Shown: positions 38,901-49,528 of the stretch, piece after piece
Layout: every line of letters starts with the position of its first letter
Numbering within the stretch: the first letter of the stretch is position 1
Source: Plasmodium malariae
Lineage: Eukaryota; Apicomplexa; Aconoidasida; Haemosporida; Plasmodiidae
Assembly (NCBI RefSeq): GCF_900090045.1
Contig: NC_041788.1
Coordinates: forward strand, 2,723,501-2,787,500
Direction: 5' to 3'
Length of the DNA stretch: 64,000 nt
The notes under the pieces: model-generated
The model's input: the letters and a program-made list of their open reading frames with translations, nothing else
The model's database searches: none
What the model was told of the DNA's origin: nothing
Program-made: the position numbers and the translations under genes

Positions 38901-41900
38901 AGTAGGTTTATGCAAGAGGGGAGTAAATATGTCCATATGCATCATGTAATTATTTTGAGTAGAGACAATAATTATTTCGATAATAACAATTTGTTGATAT
39001 TTATTACCAAGTGGAGTTCTTTTAAAAATAATTATTTAGAAATATATCCTTTAAATTTTCAAACGTATACATACATGAACGAACTATTTGATAAGGAGAA
39101 AATTAGGACAACGAAAAAGTGTATTTATTTTTTAAGGAGGTACAAAAAAGTAATATTTCCATCCTGTTTGTTTTTTATTACGTTATATGAATATATGGAA
39201 CATATGAAGTTTCTCTTTTATCTTTATAAAAGTGTACATGATGTGAGTCTCTACAATTTTATTTGGACCAAGTTAGGAATAATAAATTGCACTGAGTATT
39301 GCTCTGACCAATGTACTTTGTTACAATATGTCAGTGGGAGCTACAAAAGAGAGTTAACACAAAAACTCAGCAGTGATAAGAAGTTAAACAGGAAGCAGAA
39401 GCAAATCATTAGGAGTGTTCTTAACTGGTTTGTGTGTACGGACAGAGAGAAAGATCCAATTGGGGGGAAGCAAATTGAGAATGACCCAAATGAGATTTAC
39501 CAAGGCCAGTGTAACCAAAGTGAGAAAGAGAAGGAAAATACACATGTACATAATCAAAGTTTCCCTGTTAGTACCATCCAAATGAATATGGTTCAACAGG
39601 ACAGAAGTAACACCTTACTGGTTAATGGAATTTTTGGGTCAGGAAAAAGTACGCTCATCTGCCATATCATTTGTTACTTAGATAAGTTATTGACCTGTGA
39701 GGAGAAGCTAGCCAAAAGAAACAAAAATGGAATAAGTGTAAGTGATGGAGGGGATAAGAATGACCCCAGTAGAGATGACCACGAGCACAGGGACGGCAAA
39801 AGAATCAACAGAAGCAGCAGCAGCAGTAGTAGTAGTAGCTCAAGCGGAGGCAGTGACGAAGTAACAAGAGATGACAATAAAAAAAAGAGTAAAAATAAGA
39901 TTAAAAATAATGATATGTATAATGATGAATATAATGATAAATATAATCTTAAATGTAGTAATAAATATAATAATAAATGTAATAATAAATGCAATAATAA
40001 ATGTAATAATAAATGCAATAATAAATGTAATAATAAATGCAATAATAAATGTAATAATAAATGTAATAATAAATGTAATAATAAATGCAATAATAAATGT
40101 AATAATAAATGTAATAATAAATGTAATAATAAATGTAATAATAAACATATTAATAAACATAAGAATCGGGAGAAGACAAAAATTTTACTCATGTGCAACA
40201 CCAATTTTGGAGTGGACAATATTCTGCTAAAATTAAAACTCGATTTTGAATTTTATGACTTTGCAAGGATAGGAAATATATATGAAGTAAATTTTTTTTT
40301 AATTACAAATTTTATTAGCATAAATTCGAAGGACGATAAGAATGCAGAACAGATGAAGAGATATTTAGAAAGTATGACGAACAAGAAAGGGGGAAATGGC
40401 AGTACAGAAGGTACAGATATAGAATCCACGTTTTTGAAAAAGAGAATTACAACGATTAACAATCATAAGGATAATAATTACAACAATTTTAGAGGAAAAA
40501 AGGAAGAGGAATCTGTACCGGTGTCCCTATCAGGGAAGAAAAAGATTAACGGAAACAGAATCGACCATAATAACAGCAGTGAGAGCAGAAATAGTTGTTA
40601 CGATAATGGTAAGACGAGCAAAAGGAGTGCAAAGGAATTGCATAAAATAAAAAATGTAGACACACTGATAAGCGTGTTGAAGAGAAAAAGAGAATTCGTT
40701 TTTAGAAATAAATACAAAAACAAAAGAGTTATAGCTGGAACATGCAAAAGTTTACACATCTTTGAAAAATTAAATTCTATTAAGAACAGTATTAATTATT
40801 TAATTGTTGATGAGTGCACACAAATTGATGAACTAACTCTTTTAAAATTTCTTATAAAATATTCAATAGATAAATTTATTCTAATTGGTGATATTAAACA
40901 GTTGAGTTTCGTTTTGAAAAGTAGGAGTGACTTGACGCGTAGCATGTTTGCTAGACTTATTGAAAACGAGCTCTTTATTAAGTATTATATCATGCAGGGT
41001 AAGGAGGAAAGAGTGAAGAACATGCAGCGTGGTGAGATAAGGAGCCATGGGTATAGTGGAAGTGGCGATCATCGTTATGATGATGACTCTTACCCTGACG
41101 ACCAGCTAGACCTAGACGACATAAAAAGAGAAATAATAAATCTAAATCAAGTAGAATATTCAATCTTAAGAAGTAACATATATAAACATATGTTTGATTT
41201 ACATGAGGAAAAAAGGGATAATACATTTCAACATGTACAAGTCAGGCGAAAGGGTAAAAATAAGGGTACCGACATACAACCTTTACCTTTTATTAATAAA
41301 CTAATTATTATGAACAAGCAATATAGATGTCATCCTACAATAAGTAATATATGTAGTTACTTATTTTACAATAATTATATAGTAAATGCAAAATGTACAA
41401 AGAATATTAAATTATATTATAATAAATACGATTCACATGTAAATTTAATATTGATAAGAAGACAGACAAACAGAGAAATACAGTATAACAACTATTCTTC
41501 ATTTATTAATATTTTAGAAGCCAATATAATCTTAAATATATGTGAGAGTATGATAAATAACAATGTGACACCTAATGATATTGGCATAATTTCATTTTTT
41601 AAAAATCAGGCTAACTATATTAAAAATAAAATGAAAGAATCCAAAAATTATGACCATCTAAAAAGAATAAAAGTAAGTACAGTTGATTCTTTTCAAGGAA
41701 TTGAGAAGGAAATAATTTTATTTTCTTGTGTGCTGAGCTCCTTTTCACGTGATAATTACAGTGTAAGGGAAATAGAAAACAAAAATAATACATGTGTGGC
41801 GGAAAAAAGGGTTATCTGCTCAGAGAAAGGTAGTACTACCAGTATTACTAATTCATCGGAGTATGTTAACAAAGAAATATTTTTTGCATATGACAATAAC

Positions 41901-42056
41901 TCCTTCGAATCGTTCTATGAAAATAAGAACAGGATAAACGTTGCACTGAGTAGAGCTAAAAGCCAGCTAATAATCATTGCTCACAATAATTTTGTCGAAA
42001 AGAGTCATGTGTGGAGTTACATCAAGGAGAAGGCGCGCGTTTACTACTACGATTAG
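35997..42056 (+). CDS. Superfamily 1 (UPF1/DNA2-type) helicase with DUF2439-like N-terminus, ZGRF1-like
   Basis: Single exon, 2,019 residues from the ATG at 35997. Residues about 10-35 (CLYTHQKIQKSKKWQDGF) match the DUF2439 domain of ZGRF1 and yeast Mte1; a second related motif (NVKWFDGYI) lies near residue 250. Helicase motifs: Walker A GIFGSGKST near residue 1210, Walker B VDECTQ near 1605, QYRCHP near 1775, STVDSFQG near 1895 and NVALSRAKSQ near 1980. This is the SF1B order. ZGRF1 and Mte1 act on branched DNA in recombinational and crosslink repair, so a nuclear repair role is inferred. Odd features: VDVSDR repeats (37600-37840) and a Cys-Asn-Asn-Lys repeat between Walker A and the next motif (39955-40150). 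I see no clear GRF zinc finger. A generic UPF1-like RNA helicase is less likely given the N-terminus. Confidence 0.82.
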   Translation: MSSGVVKRTYECLYTHQKIQKSKKWQDGFCEIITSHGSTKINLLNLNRVCIESSLGSIINFQNIEEEIELNYHLVRFVDISTYTENEIKNESTKKRANELLLEEKGNISIQKKKKKKEKKEICYSSSYDVEDQKGIEGEPSSEKEEELPNGKNWLCRNKTLDRYARINRKFEVPREVSSCGDGNQVKRRRTVEEWKNTDEEDGESVNGKTKKGRDKKIEGVEEKQVSREGTKLINITYTKTYFFNKKKNVKWFDGYIIEKQNILELYNYSKEKLFTEKKKNVINEEYIPFGKYIVYNDFLCKSDKEDDTYEQLEYSFSRNNNSINNNILCKNLHDISNRVINRIREPNDIYNAPDMKKKKYTERNTINVDTNVDINNNMHRYQSSSNTSNKSYHDDTKNYYNNHTCAEYGQMHSLSKWGNDSHSTLEDLYNEPHDKGKKEKKRGYLRRNNTHTHTYITHKDQDEFPLYHNNEDRINEMFLCSENSQNNDKYEEIINIGKMASKNNFSSLNIFNNPLCKHMSSGLGKDHQVFEADEAEEVDVSNGVELSNEVDVSNEVDVSDRVDVSYRVDVSDRVDVSDRVDVSDRVDVSDRVDVSDRVDVSDRVDVSDGMDESNGVKKSDGGPPRSWRNILDSNDSIVNSVNISGLEDGDLRSVTTKKRNGISFVNKSMEKAYYNNEENILSSIVCKEHTQTIIKKETSKNEELLTWEDASSLKEKKKGSFHYLNIYEIKNMNTFIFENANFYAKDMEDVNKSNLFLPIYITILTNKMCIKNKLNELKYFKIPNFFLNKSEYIYYFMNGILFQIYYDVINKLLCLHSYLVSFLSGLTGRKNDSKYVKGNQEENEVINNLRKKEDYQVDEGIRRAVNSSICADNNSGHNSLSFLREEKRRKYKYADDDYVLLFQGVKVVCTVSDKGNRVSGMVSTMVRSRIGGRVGSTSYGSHNDCSLGCKFFLNVTTNSCFVIEKNGSRFMQEGSKYVHMHHVIILSRDNNYFDNNNLLIFITKWSSFKNNYLEIYPLNFQTYTYMNELFDKEKIRTTKKCIYFLRRYKKVIFPSCLFFITLYEYMEHMKFLFYLYKSVHDVSLYNFIWTKLGIINCTEYCSDQCTLLQYVSGSYKRELTQKLSSDKKLNRKQKQIIRSVLNWFVCTDREKDPIGGKQIENDPNEIYQGQCNQSEKEKENTHVHNQSFPVSTIQMNMVQQDRSNTLLVNGIFGSGKSTLICHIICYLDKLLTCEEKLAKRNKNGISVSDGGDKNDPSRDDHEHRDGKRINRSSSSSSSSSSSGGSDEVTRDDNKKKSKNKIKNNDMYNDEYNDKYNLKCSNKYNNKCNNKCNNKCNNKCNNKCNNKCNNKCNNKCNNKCNNKCNNKCNNKCNNKCNNKCNNKHINKHKNREKTKILLMCNTNFGVDNILLKLKLDFEFYDFARIGNIYEVNFFLITNFISINSKDDKNAEQMKRYLESMTNKKGGNGSTEGTDIESTFLKKRITTINNHKDNNYNNFRGKKEEESVPVSLSGKKKINGNRIDHNNSSESRNSCYDNGKTSKRSAKELHKIKNVDTLISVLKRKREFVFRNKYKNKRVIAGTCKSLHIFEKLNSIKNSINYLIVDECTQIDELTLLKFLIKYSIDKFILIGDIKQLSFVLKSRSDLTRSMFARLIENELFIKYYIMQGKEERVKNMQRGEIRSHGYSGSGDHRYDDDSYPDDQLDLDDIKREIINLNQVEYSILRSNIYKHMFDLHEEKRDNTFQHVQVRRKGKNKGTDIQPLPFINKLIIMNKQYRCHPTISNICSYLFYNNYIVNAKCTKNIKLYYNKYDSHVNLILIRRQTNREIQYNNYSSFINILEANIILNICESMINNNVTPNDIGIISFFKNQANYIKNKMKESKNYDHLKRIKVSTVDSFQGIEKEIILFSCVLSSFSRDNYSVREIENKNNTCVAEKRVICSEKGSTTSITNSSEYVNKEIFFAYDNNSFESFYENKNRINVALSRAKSQLIIIAHNNFVEKSHVWSYIKEKARVYYYD
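37610..37840 (+). repeat. 18-bp coding repeat (VDVSDR units) in the helicase
   Basis: About eleven 18-bp units (GTATCGGATAGAGTGGAT) encode VDVSDR or VDVSNE, in the linker between the N-terminal domain and the helicase core. Confidence 0.9.
39955..40150 (+). repeat. 12-bp coding repeat (NNKC units) inside the helicase core
   Basis: Fourteen consecutive 12-bp units (AATAATAAATGY) encode Asn-Asn-Lys-Cys, placing a cysteine every fourth residue, and end with two His-containing units. Position: after Walker A and an acidic/Ser tract, before the motif Ia-like segment (KILLMCNTNFGVD). Confidence 0.93.
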
Positions 42057-42533
42057 AGTAGTGTGGTGGGGTTGGAAAGCCCGCGAATGGCTTAGCGCAC
42101 ATATGTGTGTACATTTGCACGCCCGCCTGCGGTGGTTGGAGGTCCCGTTCAAAAAATAAAATAAAAATAAAATAAAAATAAAATAAAAAGTAATATAATA
42201 AAAAATAAAATAAAAAGTAATATAATAAAAAATAAAATAAAACGCAATATAATAATAAAATAAAATAAATCGCAATAATAAAATAAAATAAATCGCAATA
42301 ATAAAATAAAATAAATCGCAATAATAAAATAAAATAAATCGCAATAATAAAATAAAATAAATCGCAATAAAATAATAAAACAAAATAAAGTAAAACGAAA
42401 TAAAACAATGAAATAACAATAACAGTAATAACAGCAATAGTAATAATAACAGCATCTGCGCTTTTGTGTTTTTCGAGGCATGCCCCACATGCGCGACGAT
42501 CAACAACAAAGGTGCATGTATATTTGCCGTGCT
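42057..42533. other. Convergent intergenic region with AAAATAAAAT/ATCGCAATAAT repeats
   Basis: Between helicase and POLE2 stop codons. A short AAAATAAAAT-type tract (42150-42240) passes into about five ~20-bp units containing AAATCGCAATAATAAAATA (42240-42370). Open frames on the minus strand here are Phe/Tyr/Ile strings from the repeat. Confidence 0.8.
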
Positions 42534-44543
42534 TCATATTGGAACGACGTACCTCTTTGCTTCGTGCTGCAGAACATTGTACACGGTGAACGCTTTTTTC
42601 CGCGTAAAGGACAAGTCCGAGTTCGAAATGATGGCATCATTAGTATTATCCGAGGCATACGAAATGAAGCTGTTGCATGTGTTATCAGATATACAAATAA
42701 AATTTGGTAACGGGTATAAAAAGAGAAAAGAGGAATATCTCTTTAATATTCTGTTATCATGCGTAATAGGGAATATATGACTCTGCCCAATAATCGTAGA
42801 TACTAATATATTTTGTAAATTCTTTTTCTCATCTTGAGTTGCATTAATTGAAGAGCTCCAAATTAAATCGTTCAAAATATCATGTCTAAAGAAAATCATT
42901 TTTTTATTGAAATGTCTAATACGACATGGGTTCGTAGCAAAGATAATTTTTTTTTTTGTTTTAGATGAAAAAAAAGAGTTCACATTTTCTTCAAATTTTT
43001 TAATATAATAAGGGAGAATTGGTAATTTGGGAATACTATTTTTACATGCACATGGATCATTTTTCCCAGGTATAAATACTAAATAACAGTTTTGTAATAT
43101 TAATTTAAATTTGGATATTAATAAAACAGATAACTTTTCAAATCCTTTTACATATATATTATTAAAGCTTTTGTTATAGTCAAATTTTAAGCTTATAAAA
43201 TCACCCATAAATATAAATCCGATGGGTAAATCGTTATCAGGGTATGTATTTACATAAAGAGAAAACATTTTTTCCAGTATTTCGAATGTATACGGATTGT
43301 CTAAATACACGTCATGCATCACTACCCAGTTTTGTTTTTTATCGTTGCTTTTCACAATTATTTCGTACTCTTTTATTTCCTTTTTCTCCTTTTCGTTTTC
43401 GAACCCGTAGAACAGGTCTTCCTCGAGTTTCTCGTCCTCGTAGTTTCTGCGAATGGGCGGCAAAAACAAGCACATATGGGTGAAAGTGGAAAACACGTAT
43501 GGGTGAAAGTGGGAAACATGTATGGGTGAAAGTGGGAAGTACGCACTTCCATTTGCTCATGTACTATGGTGTAACCTGGGGGGGTGCATAATTTCCGTAG
43601 CATAAAAGGTTTTGTTAAGCAATTTCATGCGCCCCTGAACTAGAATAATATGTCCGATGCAGTATATTCCATGATTAATAACACAGTTATTGTTAATAAA
43701 CAATTTCACTTCATTTCTGATACCTTGTATTACTAACTCTCCATCTCTATTCAAGCCAAGTATTCCTATGATATGTTGATGACCGGTATTTGTTAATTTA
43801 ACTGCATCAACAGACGTTATAATTGTTTTATCTTTTATATGTATTTCGTTAACTGCATCAGACCAGAACAGAACAGATGGATGTCCCTTAGTTTTTTTTG
43901 TTAAGAGATGATATTTCAATTCATAAAATTCAACATCCGTATTTGCATTAATATATTCATTATAATTTTCAACAGAATCGACTTTTTTTTTTTTTAAAAA
44001 TTTCATCTTTTTTTCATCATAATAAAAATGACATAAGTCTAAAAATGTGTTATATACTTTTACCCCATCATTATATTTTTCTTTATATAACTTTATCGCT
44101 TCTTCGTAAATATTTTCTTTGTATTTTAATATTATATCTTCCAAATCTTTTATAGTCAAATTATAATCTTCCTCATAATTCTCTTTATATTCCTTTACTA
44201 TATAATACATTAAATCTGAATCAAACTTCGTTATATCTACAACTCTCTTTTCATTTTTGTTTTCTCCTTCTATTACTTTTTCTTCTTCTATATAACTATG
44301 TTCATATATAAAATTTAGACAATTTAAATCAACATTAACATTATGGTCAAATAAATATGAATATAGAGAAAGGTGACCTATAGACCCATTAAATGCTAAA
44401 AACACTTCATCTATTAGACTAGTCCCTTCATTTTTTATTTTTATTATATGCTCTTCAATATTGGTTATGTACAAATTTATGTTTTTTATATCATACTTTT
44501 TACTTATATTGCTTATTAGTTTCTCTTTCGTTAATTCGTCCAT
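42534..44543 (-). CDS. POLE2: DNA polymerase epsilon subunit B (POLE2/DPB2)
   Basis: Two exons, 43576..44543 and 42534..43446, 626 residues. The donor is AG|GTTACA, the acceptor TTCGCAG, phase 2, giving MHPP followed by RNYEDEK. The family is clear from exon 2: WVVMHDVYLDN and FIFMGDF (inactive phosphoesterase fold), FIPGKNDP where human POLE2 has FVPGPEDP, ATNPCRIRHF matching TNPCRIQY, then FFRHDI and STIIGQSH. Exon 1 carries the N-terminal and OB-fold parts (VIQGIRNEVKLF, IILVQGRMKL). It is a non-catalytic subunit of the leading-strand replicase and also helps origin firing in model eukaryotes. The length fits the family (about 530-690). The intron holds a 25-bp triplicated unit (43478-43550). 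Confidence 0.92.
43478..43550. repeat. 25-bp unit repeated three times in the POLE2 intron
   Basis: Three copies of GTATGGGTGAAAGTGGGAAA-type sequence (first copy ATATGGGTG). It fills more than half of the 129-base intron, so copy number sets intron length. Confidence 0.88.
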
Positions 44544-46309
44544 CCTTTCTTACCAGTTCGTGTACCCACGCCCGTGCATGCATACATACATACGTGTGAG
44601 TACGTGTGTGCAAATGTATATATATACGTATGTATATATACGGTATAGGTACGTGTATGTATATATGTGGGTGTAAGGGTATGAGTATACGTATGTATAT
44701 TTTTCTTTTTTTTTTTTATTTTCAGATCCTCGTCTGCGAACGTTCACATTGTTTCATTCAAAATCAATCGAAATTTCCTCTTCTTTTTTCTTTAATTTGA
44801 AAAATTTTCATTTCTTCTCAGGAGCTAAAGATGCAGAACTGTGTGTATATGTATGTGTGCGAGTGTGTATATGTATGTGCGCTCGCATATATATTTTTAC
44901 ATGCGTAGTTAAAATTAGTAAGTTGGTATATACCTGGTAGATCAAATTTAAGTGCTTACATATGATTGGATGAGAACGTAATACGTTTTGTTTTCCCTTA
45001 AGTCTCATGTAAATATCCTAGCAGCTTGGTTAGTTCCTGTATAACGGGCATTTCATTGATTATTTAATAGATTATTTAATTGATTATTTAATAGATTATT
45101 TAATTGATTATTTAATAGATTATTTAATTGATTATTTTATTGATTGTTTAATTGATTATTTTATTGATTATTTAATTGATTATTTTATTGATTATTTAAT
45201 TGATTATTTTATTGATTATTTTATTTTATTTTTTTTTTCAAAAAGATACCAAAAAGTTTTACATGGTATGTTCTTATGTCACTATGTTCGTATTATCACA
45301 TCCTTGCCGATATTTTTTTTTTTTTTTTTTTTCTTTTTTTTTTTTTTTTTATTCACGCAGTAGTTCTCTTCCTGCACGCTCTTTCTCTATATACCTCAAA
45401 ATAATCAAAATAATCAAAATAATCAAAATAATCAAAATAATCAAAATAAACAAAATATTCAAAATAATCAAAATACTCAAAATACTCAAAAAAGAATAAA
45501 GTAATATAAAACACATAAAAATGACGTAATTTCACGGCATAATTCTTTTTGACGATCGGTATAAAAAGCAGTAACACAAATTTCTGGGTGTTATTGATTG
45601 GTCATTACTACCTCATTTAGTTATTGTACAATTTGTTAAAAAATTGAGAAATGATAAAAAAATGAGCCTTAATAAAACAATCGCACACGCATAGGAAAAA
45701 AAAAAAAAATAATAATAATTATGGTAAAGGTGAAAAGGATGTAATACATACCATAGACATGCTTGTTTTCCTTTTCTTTTTCCATTCTCTTTTTCCTTAT
45801 TCAAATGTTTCATTCATTTAATATATGAATTTTCGCTTTTTGTTGGTTTTAATTAAAAAAATGAAAAGTACAGATTCATGGGAGAAAGCCATATACGCAC
45901 CTCAATTTTGGGATAACACAAAACTTGTGAAACAAAAATAGAAAAAAGTAGGAAGTAGTACGTAGCAAGTTGGAAGTATTTTTTTTTTTTTTTTTTTTGT
46001 TTTGTTTTCTCTTTTTTTTTGGGGGGGAAGTCTAAGTTTTCAAAATGAAAAGAAGATAAAATGCAGTGAAGCAGGTGAAACATAATTATTTAATGCAAAA
46101 AAAAAAAAAAAAAAAAAAGGCGGAATTCGCAAAAAAAAAGAATGCATATTTTATGGAAGGATGTGTAGGTCTTTTTTTTTTAATTTTACTTAAGGAACAT
46201 AAGCATTTACATGATCGTCAATATATACATATAAACAAGCTCATATATAGCGTTTAATAGAGTAGGCAAATGATGAATGAGCTTTTATTTTTTATTCTCT
46301 TTCAGTATA
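44544..46309. other. Intergenic region, promoter side of POLE2
   Basis: Lies upstream of POLE2 and downstream of the plasmepsin-like gene (both minus). Contents: GTATATAT-type low complexity (44580-44700), a 16-bp TTGATTATTTAATAGA array (45055-45230), long poly-T (45310-45350), a 9-bp AATCAAAAT array (45398-45490) and poly-A/T runs near 45975 and 46097. No gene supported. Confidence 0.75.
45055..45230. repeat. 14-16-bp tandem repeat (TTGATTATTTAATAGATTATTTAA)
   Basis: About a dozen copies of a GATTATTTAAT / GATTATTTTAT unit, upstream of POLE2. Non-coding. Confidence 0.88.
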
Positions 46310-48951
46310 TCATAAAAAATAAAAAATACTTCCAACGATAGATGTTACAAAGGTAACCGCTGAAAATGCAATAATTGCAGTTTTATTCTTCTCAAAAAAT
46401 CCTGCCTCTCCCGATCCCTTCAAAGAGGAAAAGAAGGTACCACCACACGCGCACGCGAATATATATATTTGAGCAAGTAAGTGTTCGTAAATATGTTTGT
46501 AAATGTGTACATGAACGAGTGCACTAGCTCATGTACATATATTTTGCTTTGATTTGTTCTTTTTTGCTTTACCTCATATTCGACTTGATCGGGATATTCT
46601 ATTCCTGGGAGTGATATGTCCATTCCAGAAATATCTTTTTCATCTATGTTTAAGCTGCATTCAGATGGTCCTACACCTAAAAGTGTAGAGGGACATATAC
46701 GATCGCCATTTTGAATCGTCCATTACTGCATATTTTTGCGTATAAGCGCAGATGTTTTCTCACAAGTACGTGCATGCATACATATACATATACATACATA
46801 GACATGCACATACACATACACGGATATGCACATACACATACACGGATATGCACATACACATACACGGACATGAACATACATATATAGACATGCACATACA
46901 TATATAGACATGCACATGTGCAGGCCTGCAAGAATGTATAACCTAATTTCCCATTTTCATTGTCAAATATTAAGTATTTGTTCAGAAAAAAGGGGATGCC
47001 CAGTTTTACTACGCCGGAGGAATTTATCAACACCCTGTACTTTCCTTCCCTGAGAAAGAAGCAGTTACACATACATGGATACATGTATGCACACACACAC
47101 ATGTATACATATTTTTTCATTCGTTTTGGAATAAATATTCCTAGAAAGAGAGCTAACCCTTCGTCTATTATGTAATCTTTTGGATGAACTACTACCTTTC
47201 CTTCACTGTAAGGGAAAAAAAAAAAAAAAAATTAAAATATATGAACGTGAAGGGTATGATGAGGTGTTATCAGATGAATGCACACGTCCTTAAATACATC
47301 TGTTCATGTATAATAGGGGCATATGAGTATAGATAAATATACTCGTACACATACGTGCGTTTCAGAAGTGTGAAAATTAGGCCTACTTAAAAATTAGCTC
47401 GATGGTAGGAAATTTGCTTATGTCCTTGCTTTTAATCTCCATTACCCCATTCTCGATCAACTTAGTGCAGTCGCTGTCCGTTTTGGGGCAATTGTTAAAT
47501 ATGAAAGTTTTTAGCTTAGTCGTAATATCAACTGGGAGTGATAAAAAGTAGTTGTCTGCAAAAGGGTACATAATAGGCTCCTGTGTGTAAGAATTTCTCA
47601 CACAAAATATGCATTACACATGTATATAAAAGCATGCATTTGTGTATGTGCTTGCACACGCAGTGTCTCACGTACAGGAATCTACAAGGGCATCAGCTCC
47701 AATTTCATATGTATCATTTTTTGACCATGATTTTGCCCTTATTTCTTTTAAAAACAAGTTGTACGAACTTTTTTTTGCATCCGAGTATTTTATCCAAACT
47801 ATCTGATAATTCTCAGCAGCTGCATCCACATCCATTTGTAATGCTTCATCAGCAATAAACTCTTTGCTTTGGACTTGTAATAACGATACTTCTAATTGCT
47901 TTTTTAATAAGCTTTTTTCATATCCACCAAATGTTGCTATTCCACCTTTTTCAATAAAACATAATGCAAAGATATTTTTTTTAGAAGTGGACTTTAAAAT
48001 GTACATGTCTAAAATAGATGGGAATTTATTTTTTTTGGGGTCAACAATTTCCCTTTTATCATCCGCTAATCCGATAAATCCTGATATCACTTCATTAAAT
48101 TTTAAATCATTCCCTTCTGATATACATCCGAAATATTCATAATTGCCTTTAACAATATCACCTAAGTAGAAACTGTCTTTAAAATAAAATCCTTTCACTT
48201 GATCACTGCCAATTGTAGTATTAAATGAGCATACAGATACATCTCTATCATTTAATCTATTATTCATATTTAAAAAATTCGTATTATTTACGTAATCGCA
48301 AAATCGTTTCTTACAACTTCTTTTCTTTATATTATAATCATGCAAATTTTGAAAAAAATTTTTTAAGGGTGTACATGTACTTTCTGTATTTATAGCTAAA
48401 CAATACTTACTTTTACATTCAATATATTTTAAATCTTTTGATTTTTCTATATCATATTTTAAGTTCTTCAGTTCATCATCTTCTCGAACATTGTAAGAAC
48501 AATACAGTGCTGTTATAAGACTAGACGTGACGATACCTAGATCTACCTTCGTTTGTTTGAACCCAATAAGAAAGGGTATACTCCATCTTAAATTGTTTTC
48601 ATTTAATTTTAAACTATAAAAAGTTTTCTCTTCTTTATTATTAAGATGCAGAAATGATTTTGCTACTTCCCCTTTTTTGTTCTCCCTTTTTTGGCTATGC
48701 TTCAAATCATTTTCATTCCCATCAGGTTCACTATTTTGTGTGTGCTTGCCAAGCATAGCAGTAGTATCCCTTTTTTTTTTTTCATCATGTTGTAGGAAAG
48801 ATGAGTACCTACTGTAACTTATCTTATCATTACAATTCTTGCAATAGGACTTTTTTATTTTATCATTCAAATAAGATGCATAAGAATATCCTATAAATAT
48901 GTTTAATAAGAGGGAAAAAAAAGTAAAGGCGCGCAGGTACTTCTTTGCCAT
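46310..48951 (-). CDS. Plasmepsin-V-like pepsin-family membrane protein with altered catalytic motifs
   Basis: Six exons on the minus strand: 47676..48951, 47387..47555, 47158..47205, 46943..47049, 46573..46676 and 46310..46417, 603 residues. All introns are GT-AG and phases (1,2,2,1,0) agree. A signal peptide is visible (MAKKYLRAFTFFSLLLNIFIG), and the last exon ends with one membrane span (TAIIAFSAVTFVTSIVGSIF). The pepsin fold is supported by FALCFIEKGGIATFGGYE, VHPKDYII, VVKLGIPFFLNKYLIFDNENGKLG and cysteines in a plasmepsin-V-like pattern. The catalytic motifs are changed: first D137-L-G (normally DTG), second D424-S-Y across an exon junction (normally DSG). Both aspartates remain, but the following residues needed for normal geometry do not. 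It may be a pseudoenzyme or an atypical protease of the ER/secretory path. Confidence 0.78.
46790..46915. repeat. Intronic repeat (ACATACACATACACGGATATGC)
   Basis: Four to six degenerate ~22-bp units inside the fourth intron (46677..46942) of the plasmepsin-like gene. The minus-strand open frame over it is not exon. Confidence 0.8.
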
Positions 48952-49335
48952 TTTTTCTACAACTTATGTATACTTTTTAAATATTAAATCATGTTTCAAA
49001 AAAATGAACTCAAGTGTGCAAAGTAGAACTACAGTAAAAATATATAATAATTGTTATTAAACATATATCATCTATTATTTATTGAGAAAAAAAATATATG
49101 AAAAACAAACACAATATAGGTTCTTATTAATTTGTTTATGCTTGAGTGGACGGTATTCACTTTTAATTTCAAAAGAAAAAAAAAAAAAAAAAAAAATGAT
49201 GAGGCTCTCCACATATTAACTTCTCACATATTATTATTTTTTTTTTTTTTTTTGAAAAGAAAAATGCACATAGCTTTTTTACATATCAAGAGAGGGAATG
49301 AAAATGCGCGGAAGACAATGCTCGCGCTGTTCAGA
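48952..49335. other. Intergenic, upstream of the plasmepsin-like gene
   Basis: AT-rich, with poly-A (49171-49196) and poly-T (49237-49253) runs. Probably the promoter of the minus-strand gene; nothing else seen. Confidence 0.65.
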
Positions 49336-49495
49336 ATGAGTAAAAAAGACAAGACGGAGAAGGTTAGCAAGAAAGAAATTATAAAAAAGGGCAAAAGAGA
49401 AAAAGAGTGTGCGCCTTGTTATTTTATGTAGCGTGCAACTGCTTCATTTTGCTTTATCCATTTATATATGTATTTGTCCATTTATCTATTGAGTA

Positions 49496-49528
<33 letters not shown>

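Noticed and set aside
42022..42537. Overlapping minus-strand frames rich in Phe/Tyr/Leu upstream of the POLE2 stop
   Set aside because: Derived from AAAATAAAAT-type repeats between convergent genes; POLE2 ends cleanly at 42534.
43373..43603. Third-frame open reading across the POLE2 intron
   Set aside because: It reads a 25-bp intronic repeat and then the conserved exon out of frame; the phase-2 splice model explains the family match.
46677..46942. Minus-strand open frame continuing past exon 4 of the plasmepsin-like gene (CTCACLYMYVHVY-like)
   Set aside because: Repeat-derived; splicing at 46943/46676 gives the conserved C-terminus and membrane anchor instead.
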